The notes beneath the pieces were generated by a model, which was given only the letters and a program-made list of their open reading frames with translations, was not told the origin of the DNA and made no database searches. Made by a program: the position numbers and the translations under genes. From positions 1-11,947 of the forward strand of contig JBMSHD010000070.1 in the NCBI GenBank assembly GCA_049416425.1: a stretch of 11,947 bases of DNA. Direction: 5' to 3'. Shown here piece after piece: positions 6,795 through 11,947 of this stretch (positions are counted from its first letter, which is position 1; the number at the start of each line of letters is the position of its first letter). This DNA comes from JBMSHD01 sp049416425 (lineage in GTDB: Bacteria > Pseudomonadota > Gammaproteobacteria > Francisellales > Francisellaceae).

Positions 6795-7916
6795 ATGAAT
6801 AAACCATTTCAAACCTTTCACACGCTAGCGAATGACCCTCGTTGTGAACCGATGTTTCTGGGAAATCCCGTCAATGTCTCACGATTTGATCAACAAAAAC
6901 ATATTATTTTCGAGAAGCTGACCGAAAAACAGCTGTCTTTTTTCTGGCGCCCCGAAGAGGTTGACCTGTCACGCGACCGCATCGATTTTGCCAATCTTAA
7001 CGAGGCGCAGCGGCATATTTTTCTATCAAATCTTAAATATCAGACGCTGCTTGATTCCATTCAGGGCAGAAGCCCAAACATTGCTCTTTTGCCACTGGTC
7101 TCACTGCCTGAGCTTGAGACCTGGATTGAAACCTGGAGTTTTTTTGAAACCATACACAGCCGCTCCTACACCCATATGGTGCGCTCGCTCATGGACCAGC
7201 CTGCTGCCATATTCGATCATATCGTCGATAATCGCGAAATACAAAAGCGCGCCAAAGACATCAGCGGCTTCTATGATGACCTGATCTTAAAAACACAACG
7301 CTATCAAAGCGGTTCGGCCAATACCACTGAAGATCGATATCGACTAAAAAAAGCCTTATACCTGGCGCTTCATGCCGTCAATGCCTTAGAGGCCATTCGC
7401 TTCTATGTCAGCTTCGCCTGTACCTTTGCCTTCTCTGAGAGCAAACGGCTCGAAGGTTGTGGAAAAATCATGAAGCTCATCGCCAGAGACGAGGCCTTGC
7501 ACTTAACGGCAACGCAACACATGATCCGCCTGATTGATGAGAGTGGCGATGGCGATGATGAGCTCACCGAGATTGCCAAAGATACTAAAGAGGAAGCGAA
7601 AGCCATCTTCGTCGATGCCATCGCACAGGAAAAAGAATGGGCCTGCTATTTATTTCAGCATGGTTCGATGCTGGGACTCAATAAAACCATTCTCTGTCAA
7701 TATATCGACTATCTGGCAAAGGAACGCATGCAGACGCTTGGTTTTTCTTATGATCACCCCGAGATCCCCGCTGACAATCCAATCCCCTGGATCAACACCT
7801 ATCTGGCATCCGATCATGTCCAGGTTGCCCCTCAGGAAACCGAGATCAGCACCTATTTAACCGGTCAGATCAAAAGCGAGATTGATCCTGATGCCTTTGA
7901 GCGTTTTGAGTTGTAA
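6795..7916 (+). CDS. nrdB: Class Ia ribonucleoside-diphosphate reductase, beta subunit
   Basis: Small subunit of RNR; it holds the diiron centre and the stable tyrosyl radical that starts catalysis in NrdA. The protein has 373 aa (E. coli 376). Iron ligands and the radical Tyr can be placed: D87 (LLDSIQGR), E118 and H121 (FFETIHSRSYTH), radical Y125 in the same block, E199 (NALEAIRFY), and E233 and H236 (ARDEALHLT). A loop near residues 165-185 is shorter than in E. coli and Phe replaces Ser just before E118, without touching the ligands. The C-terminal tail ending DPDAFERFEL is the likely NrdA-docking peptide. AGGA at 6781-6784 overlaps the nrdA stop and lies 10 nt before the ATG. The Tyr and carboxylate set make this a standard Fe2-Y class Ia subunit, not class Ic. 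Confidence 0.97.
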   Translation: MNKPFQTFHTLANDPRCEPMFLGNPVNVSRFDQQKHIIFEKLTEKQLSFFWRPEEVDLSRDRIDFANLNEAQRHIFLSNLKYQTLLDSIQGRSPNIALLPLVSLPELETWIETWSFFETIHSRSYTHMVRSLMDQPAAIFDHIVDNREIQKRAKDISGFYDDLILKTQRYQSGSANTTEDRYRLKKALYLALHAVNALEAIRFYVSFACTFAFSESKRLEGCGKIMKLIARDEALHLTATQHMIRLIDESGDGDDELTEIAKDTKEEAKAIFVDAIAQEKEWACYLFQHGSMLGLNKTILCQYIDYLAKERMQTLGFSYDHPEIPADNPIPWINTYLASDHVQVAPQETEISTYLTGQIKSEIDPDAFERFEL

Positions 7917-8167
7917 TGATGCACATAGAGCTTGAGCAAAAGCGCTACCTCGTCGTCGATAACAATGCCAGCATTCTTGAAAATCTGGAGAGAAGCGGCA
8001 AAGCCATGAATCATCAGTGTCGTGAAGGATATTGTGGCAGTTGCCGCATGCGTCTTATTCGGGGTGAGTGTCATTATCTTAAACAGCCGCTTGGCACCAT
8101 GAGTGAAGACGAGGTATTAATCTGTATTGCCCAGGCGTATACTGATATCACTGTCGAGAAAATTTAA
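7916..8167 (+). CDS. yfaE: [2Fe-2S] ferredoxin, NrdB cofactor maintenance protein
   Basis: Plant-type [2Fe-2S] ferredoxin of 83 aa that, in E. coli, reduces the NrdB iron centre so that the tyrosyl radical can be rebuilt. The cluster ligands are C35-x4-C40-x2-C43 (CREGYCGSC) and C70 (VLICIA), the classic spacing. Length matches YfaE (84 aa). The ATG at 7916 shares its A with the TAA of nrdB (TAATG), so translation is probably coupled; a second ATG follows at once (7919) and could also be used. There is no obvious SD of its own. Context (third gene after nrdA and nrdB, as in enterobacteria) settles the specific role over other small ferredoxins. Confidence 0.93.
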   Translation: MMHIELEQKRYLVVDNNASILENLERSGKAMNHQCREGYCGSCRMRLIRGECHYLKQPLGTMSEDEVLICIAQAYTDITVEKI

Positions 8168-8174
8168 GCCACTC

Positions 8175-9353
8175 ATGCAAAAACAAGCGAAAGAAGTCCT
8201 GTTGTTGATTCCACTGGTGGTGATGTTCTCGTTTGCCCTTGACAGCTATATTCCCTTTTTGCTTGAGATCAAATCACAGCTTAAAATGTCAACGGCCACA
8301 GCACAGATGACCTTAAGCGCCTATTTTCTGGCTATCGCCTGTGGTCAGATTCTACTGGGCATCATCAGCGATATTTTCGGTCGCCTGAAAACCTTGTATC
8401 TCTCCGTGATCATTTTCATTATCGCCTCTTTTTTCTGCGCCATCAGCACCTCCGCCTGGATGCTGATTACCTTTCGCTTCTTTCAGGGATTTGGCGCCGC
8501 CGGTCTTCGACTATGTGCCTATGCCATGGTAAAAGACAGACATGATGATAAACAGGCCGCCACCTATATCACTCACTTATTTGGCGCCATCAGCATCTCG
8601 CCGATGGTCGCCCCTTTAGTCGGCGGCTTTATCGGCACGCTGTTTGGCTGGCGAGCTACTTTTATCTTTATCATCCTCTGTGGCATCGGCTGCATCTTTT
8701 GTATCACCAGGCTCAAAGAAAGCATCACCATCGAAAAAATACCCCTCAAACAACGCATGAGAATCATCTTCACGGTTTTCTATGACCGTCATGTGCTGTT
8801 TTTCGGCCTTATCTCCGCCTCTGGGATCAGTGTTCTGTTTTCGTTTGCCTCCGTGATCAACTACGTTATTATCGATCAATATCGACTCTCCCATTATTAT
8901 ATCTACATCAGTTTTATTATCGCCGGCCTCGGCATGTTTTTTGCCGGCAAAATATCTGCGGCTTTAAGCGACAGATTTGGCATTGCCAAGACGATTGCTC
9001 TGTCTTTCACACTCAACTGGCTGCTTCTTGTCATCATTGGTTTGTTGATGGCTTTTCATGCCCTGACGCTCATGCTTTTTTATATCTTGATTGATATCAT
9101 GCTTATCAACGGCATCATTATTAACGGCAGCGCCATTGTCCTTGGTGTTGCCAAAAGAAAAAATGCCACAGGCGTCGCCATCTCTGTAATCGGCGCATTG
9201 GGCTATGGTATCGCCTCTATCAATGGCTGGCTCTTGTCTTATACCTCGATGGACATGGGTGATTTTGCCATGATTATCGGTGGCTTTTATACGCTGATAA
9301 TTCTCTTGGCTCTATCGTTGTATTTTGCAAATAGAATACTTGCATCACGGTGA
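8175..9353 (+). CDS. MFS transporter, Bcr/CflA drug-resistance type
   Basis: Inner-membrane proton-driven exporter of 392 aa with about 12 hydrophobic segments. The N-terminal pattern (DSYIPFL at 23-29, QMTLSAYFLAIACGQILLGIISDIFGR at about 44-70, then FRFFQGFGAAGLR) is that of the Bcr/CflA group, including MFS motif A (G57, S65-D66, G69-R70). Homologues export bicyclomycin, chloramphenicol, sulfonamides or cysteine; the substrate here is unknown. I chose the ATG at 8175, 7 nt after the ferredoxin stop, over a TTG at 8127 inside that gene, because hydrophobic sequence begins only after the ATG. SD signal is weak. The tight spacing implies co-transcription with nrdA, nrdB and yfaE, which is unusual: such a transporter is not a standard RNR partner. 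Confidence 0.85.
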   Translation: MQKQAKEVLLLIPLVVMFSFALDSYIPFLLEIKSQLKMSTATAQMTLSAYFLAIACGQILLGIISDIFGRLKTLYLSVIIFIIASFFCAISTSAWMLITFRFFQGFGAAGLRLCAYAMVKDRHDDKQAATYITHLFGAISISPMVAPLVGGFIGTLFGWRATFIFIILCGIGCIFCITRLKESITIEKIPLKQRMRIIFTVFYDRHVLFFGLISASGISVLFSFASVINYVIIDQYRLSHYYIYISFIIAGLGMFFAGKISAALSDRFGIAKTIALSFTLNWLLLVIIGLLMAFHALTLMLFYILIDIMLINGIIINGSAIVLGVAKRKNATGVAISVIGALGYGIASINGWLLSYTSMDMGDFAMIIGGFYTLIILLALSLYFANRILASR

Positions 9354-9390
9354 TTTTAACGATAGTATTGATGCTGTATTAATCACTGAA

Positions 9391-9396
9391 AGAGGA
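9391..9396 (+). promoter_or_regulatory. RBS that fixes the TTG start of the TerC-family gene
   Basis: AGAGGA lies 8 nt upstream of TTG at 9405. No in-frame ATG occurs before residue 55, which would cut off the conserved first membrane segment, so the TTG is the supported start. Confidence 0.6.
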
Positions 9397-9404
9397 TCCA
9401 GAAA

Positions 9405-10103
9405 TTGGACGTTCCGTCGGAACTGTTATTGAGTTTTATCACCATCACCACCTTGGAAATTATCCTGGCCATCGACAACGTGCTGTTTATCTTCGTGGTG
9501 ACTTCCAAGCTTCCAGCCGAAAAACAACGATTTACCCAGATCACGGCTATCTCTCTGGCCGCCTTCATGCGCATCGTCTGTCTTTTGGGCGTGAGCCTGA
9601 TTATGCAGCTTAATTCTTCACTGTTTAGCCTCTTTGATAATGACATCAGCATCAAGGATATGATTTTAATCGCAGGCGGTCTGTTTCTCATTGCCAAGGC
9701 AATCCATGAGATCATTCTTTTATATCGTCCATACCATCAAAAACAAACCGCCGGCAAGGGTATCATCACCACCATTATCCAGATACTTCTGATTGATGCC
9801 GTGTTCTCCATCGACAGCATTATCACCGCCATCGCGCTGACTGACTCACTCATGGTCATCATCACCTCTATTATCGTCTCCTGTGTGATCATGCTTATGG
9901 CGAGCAAGTGGCTTATCAAGATCTCCCACTCGCTGCAATTAAAACTCATCGCCCTGACAAGCCTCGTGTTTATCGGTGTGATGCTGGCAGCTTCCGGTAT
10001 CGATATTAAAATCGATAAAGGCTATTTAATGACAGCCTTGGGCTTTGCTTTTGTGATTTTTGCCCTTCAGCTCACGATCAAGGCAAGAAAAAAGACGCTC
10101 TAA
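9405..10103 (+). CDS. TerC-family integral membrane protein
   Basis: 232-aa polytopic membrane protein with about seven hydrophobic segments. Family hallmarks are LEIILAIDN (E18, D24, N25) in the first segment, AGGLFLIAKAIHE (90-102), and IDAVFSIDSIITA (D131, D137, S138), the second acidic membrane motif. TerC-family members such as Alx, YgdQ and YoaE are linked to tellurite resistance and to manganese or other metal-ion handling; the intramembrane acidic residues are thought to bind metal. The exact role here is unknown. It starts with TTG after a good SD, 52 bp downstream of the MFS stop. It may be read through from the nrd operon, since I see no intrinsic terminator between them, only a weak GTGATT/AATCAC pair (9350-9355 with 9381-9386). 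A link between metal supply and iron-dependent RNR is possible but is inference. Confidence 0.85.
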   Translation: MDVPSELLLSFITITTLEIILAIDNVLFIFVVTSKLPAEKQRFTQITAISLAAFMRIVCLLGVSLIMQLNSSLFSLFDNDISIKDMILIAGGLFLIAKAIHEIILLYRPYHQKQTAGKGIITTIIQILLIDAVFSIDSIITAIALTDSLMVIITSIIVSCVIMLMASKWLIKISHSLQLKLIALTSLVFIGVMLAASGIDIKIDKGYLMTALGFAFVIFALQLTIKARKKTL

Positions 10104-10503
10104 CTGCCTTCCTCAACTCCTTCTATATCTTGAACTCACAGGGCTAGTTTAATAAACCGAGGTTAGAAAATTTAAATAACCTTCCTCCCACCCCCCTTCG
10201 TCCAAGGTGGAGGAGACAAATATTCCCTCCCCTTGAGTCCAGGAGGCCAGGTGGATCAAGGTCATTCCCTCTCCTTGAGTTCAAGATCACGAGCCACGCT
10301 TAAACGGTGAGCCGTTGAATGACCTTTTCCACGGATAGGAAAATGGCTGAGTTTTGTCAGAAATACGGGGAGTATTTCGATAAAACGGTTAGGTGGAGTT
10401 GGTTTACTCACTGGAATTGAAAAATCAAAATTGCCTTGGATTTCATTTTAAATCCAGCAGTGATCTGCTAATTTATAAACAAGTTAAACTGAAAAAAATC
10501 ATT
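10104..10503. repeat. Palindrome-rich non-coding region with degenerate 42-bp repeats
   Basis: This 400-bp stretch has no credible gene. Two 20-nt copies, ATTCCCTCCCCTTGAGTCCA (10222-10241) and ATTCCCTCTCCTTGAGTTCA (10264-10283), are 18/20 identical and 42 bp apart. A weaker related C-rich block begins at 10181. Hairpins follow one another. At 10182-10215, TTCCTCC-c-ACC pairs with GGTGGAGGAG. At 10231-10261, CCTTGA-g-TCCA pairs with TGGATCAAGG. At 10303-10316, AACGG/CCGTT closes over a TGAG loop. At 10351-10386 there is a 15-bp stem with one bulge and a GGGGA loop. At 10438-10455, GGATTT pairs with AAATCC. Base composition of 10181-10260 is GC-rich compared with the flanks. It resembles a cluster of REP-like or MITE-like elements; no T-run makes any hairpin a clear terminator. 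Confidence 0.55.
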
Positions 10504-11016
10504 ATGCGCTATAATTTTGGCATTCGCCTCACTCATAAAATCATCGCTCTTTTTGTCATACTTCAGCTGATCGTCGGTCTGCTTTTTGACGCCTTATTTT
10601 CCCATTTTTACCCGGGCTTTTTTATGACCCTGCATAAATCTATGGGTTTGAGCCTGTTATTTTTAATCATCTTGTTAATGCTACTTCGCCTTGTTGGCAA
10701 AAAAATCCCCTATCCTAAGGACATGCCAACCATCCAGATTATTCTGGCAAAGCTGGTTCATTTCCTGCTGTATCTATGTGTACTTGGCATGTCGCTAACC
10801 GGTTTTATTGCCAGCGAACTGTTTCACAGCAAATGGCAGTTTTTCTATTTGTTTGATGTTCCTGCCTTTTTGCCGGCAAATCCTGCGCTTGGAAAATATA
10901 TCTTTAGCTTTCACGGTCTTATTGCCCCGGTACTGCTCACACTTGTGATCCTTCATATCGCCGCGGCAATCTATCACAGAAGTCGTAAAGATACTATTAT
11001 GAAGAAGATGTTCTAA
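10504..11016 (+). CDS. Cytochrome b561 (CybB-like)
   Basis: Four-helix diheme b-type cytochrome of the inner membrane, 170 aa, passing electrons between quinol and periplasmic or superoxide partners (E. coli CybB is a superoxide:quinone oxidoreductase). Candidate heme ligands H11, H44 (LHKSMG), H137 (FHGL) and H151 (ILHIAAA) have nearly the same spacing as the CybB set (13/46/141/155). Hydrophobic segments fall at about 12-32, 41-63, 82-103 and 137-157, and the C-terminus (IYHRSRKDTIMKKMF) matches the basic family tail. I chose the ATG at 10504 because an upstream GTG frame (10393) adds 37 residues with no family likeness and runs through palindromic DNA. The SD is weak (A-rich). It stands alone: 400 bp of non-coding DNA upstream, a convergent gene downstream. 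The true partner is unknown. Confidence 0.87.
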   Translation: MRYNFGIRLTHKIIALFVILQLIVGLLFDALFSHFYPGFFMTLHKSMGLSLLFLIILLMLLRLVGKKIPYPKDMPTIQIILAKLVHFLLYLCVLGMSLTGFIASELFHSKWQFFYLFDVPAFLPANPALGKYIFSFHGLIAPVLLTLVILHIAAAIYHRSRKDTIMKKMF

Positions 11017-11075
11017 CGCTCAGTGGTGCTCTTTTATCAAAGCACAATCTGTCATCCTTTACATCAATCTGAGCG
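11017..11075. repeat. Inverted repeat between convergent genes
   Basis: Immediately after the cytochrome stop, CGCTCAG (11017-11023) pairs perfectly with CTGAGCG (11069-11075). Inside them GTGCT-c-TTT (11026-11034) pairs with AAAGCAC (11039-11045). No T-run follows on either strand, so a terminator function is only possible. Confidence 0.3.
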
Positions 11076-11101
11076 CAGAGTAGTAGTATTGAAAACAGAT
11101 G

Positions 11102-11902
11102 CTATGCATTTTCAATGGCAGATAAAACCGCTTGTGGAATAGCAGAGTCAGAATTTAATGATTTACCACCTGGTACAGTGATGTTTTTAACCAATGAAAC
11201 CTGTAACATCAACTCTATGTTGTTGGACGATGTTTCATCTAATTTGATGGAATCAATTTTATAAATTCCATATACACTGGGGTTGTTACCAATAAGTGAT
11301 GAAATAAAATAAGCCTGACCTTTAGCATCTTTAAATAATTTGATCGCAGATCTATTTATTTGAGGAGTACTAGTAAATCCCGTCATTTGACTGTATTGAC
11401 CTGTGGTTTTAATCACTTTTCCGGCGCCATCAACCGCTATCGCCACCAGACCTGCCCCCTCAATTTGTGATGATCTTGAATCAATAGGCTCTGATACTTG
11501 TACTTGTATTCGAGATAGCAACACTTCACCGGTATCCACCAATTTATTATTATTATAGATGGGCAAATTCATGGTAATACTTACAGATCCTGAATCAAGC
11601 AAGGTTTTAGGAAAAAACGTAAATGTATTCTGTGGGTTTAAGATATATGTATAAGGCGTTAGAACATCCTCACGTGCCTGAAACAGCGCTGTATTCCAAG
11701 TACTGAAGCTTGTTAAATCAGAGTTTGCCGGTATTACCGAGAAAGTTTGGTAATCTTTCCCTGGTCTTTGACCAACAATATAGTCATATTTATCACCGTG
11801 AATGACATTTTTAATGTAATAGGAAAAATGGTACCTTGCCTGATTCGTACTGTGTGACAGTGCCAACCAGGCATTTCCTGTTAGCGTATCTGCATAACCC
11901 AA
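11102..11902 (-). CDS. Unrecognised beta-rich protein, start doubtful (possibly 5'-truncated gene)
   Basis: I do not recognise this protein. The open frame gives 266 aa from a TTG at 11902 and stays open only to 11926, where an in-frame TGA (11929-11927) blocks it; there is no ATG in that stretch. No SD or signal peptide lies at the TTG, and the first residues (LGYADTLTGNAWLALSH) already look like the inside of a folded domain. The sequence has no Cys, alternates hydrophobic and polar residues (for example SVSITMNLPIY, LLSRIQVQV, NIELMLQVSLV) and is rich in Ser, Thr, Asn and Gln, which suggests a beta-sheet protein and perhaps an exported one. Its stop is 86 bp from the cytochrome b561 stop, convergent. 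It could be the 3' part of a longer gene broken by a nonsense or frameshift mutation, or a real TTG-started gene. Confidence 0.5.
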   Translation of the reverse strand: MGYADTLTGNAWLALSHSTNQARYHFSYYIKNVIHGDKYDYIVGQRPGKDYQTFSVIPANSDLTSFSTWNTALFQAREDVLTPYTYILNPQNTFTFFPKTLLDSGSVSITMNLPIYNNNKLVDTGEVLLSRIQVQVSEPIDSRSSQIEGAGLVAIAVDGAGKVIKTTGQYSQMTGFTSTPQINRSAIKLFKDAKGQAYFISSLIGNNPSVYGIYKIDSIKLDETSSNNIELMLQVSLVKNITVPGGKSLNSDSAIPQAVLSAIENA

Positions 11903-11947
11903 GTTGGTAAGTTGAAATCTTAGAAGTCAGCAACCATAAGGGCTTAA

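Noticed and set aside
8127..8174. TTG start of the MFS gene inside the ferredoxin gene
   Set aside because: The 16 extra residues are basic and overlap the ferredoxin C-terminus; the ATG at 8175 gives the normal Bcr/CflA N-terminus.
10222..10283. CRISPR-like pair of 20-nt direct repeats with a 22-nt spacer
   Set aside because: There are only two clear copies, the spacer is too short, the copies are imperfect, and no cas genes are present; dispersed palindromic repeats explain it better.
10393..10503. GTG-started 37-residue N-terminal extension of cytochrome b561
   Set aside because: The added residues are not hydrophobic and not family-like, the region contains a GGATTT/AAATCC hairpin, and the ATG at 10504 reproduces the normal N-terminus and heme-ligand position.

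Overview
The window reads as chromosomal DNA from a Gram-negative bacterium, most likely a gammaproteobacterium. It carries an inner-core LPS heptosyltransferase (WaaC), a HolA-type clamp-loader delta subunit, a class Ia ribonucleotide reductase very close to the E. coli NrdA/NrdB/YfaE set, a Bcr/CflA-type MFS transporter and a CybB-sized cytochrome b561. Base composition is moderate and slightly AT-rich. I cannot name the genus from sequence alone.

Layout. (1) 1-1061, minus: waaC, running off the left edge with an unusual GC-rich 3' tail. (2) 1062-1145: short divergent promoter region built on a perfect 11-bp inverted repeat. (3) 1146-2138, plus: holA. (4) 2140-4040, minus: a two-gene operon joined by a TAATG overlap. 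It encodes a 2OG-Fe(II) dioxygenase of the amino-acid hydroxylase type and a class V PLP enzyme of the VC1184 'cysteine desulfurase-like' group. Its end lies one base from the end of holA. (5) 4041-4508: long regulatory region with the minus-strand operon's promoter, a cobalamin riboswitch aptamer (about 4200-4346) and an expression platform whose last hairpin encloses the ribosome binding site and pairs with the nrdA start codon. (6) 4509-9353, plus: tightly packed nrdA-nrdB-yfaE-MFS transporter operon. (7) 9405-10103, plus: TerC-family membrane protein with a TTG start. (8) 10104-10503: non-coding, rich in palindromes and a degenerate 42-bp repeat. (9) 10504-11016, plus: cytochrome b561. (10) 11102-11902, minus: unrecognised beta-rich protein with no ATG and an in-frame stop just upstream, possibly a 5'-truncated gene.

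How the parts work together. The central unit is DNA-precursor synthesis. NrdA is the catalytic subunit, NrdB carries the diiron-tyrosyl radical, and YfaE is the ferredoxin that maintains NrdB. A B12 riboswitch upstream of a B12-independent reductase suggests that class Ia RNR is turned down when cobalamin is plentiful, which predicts a B12-dependent class II enzyme (NrdJ) elsewhere in the genome. The MFS gene is probably in the same transcript, so a transporter of unknown substrate would be under the same control. The dioxygenase/PLP pair looks like a small amino-acid modifying pathway of unknown substrate.

Both window ends look unusual (GC-rich tail on waaC at the left, broken gene start at the right), so they may lie at dispersed repeats or rearranged sites.
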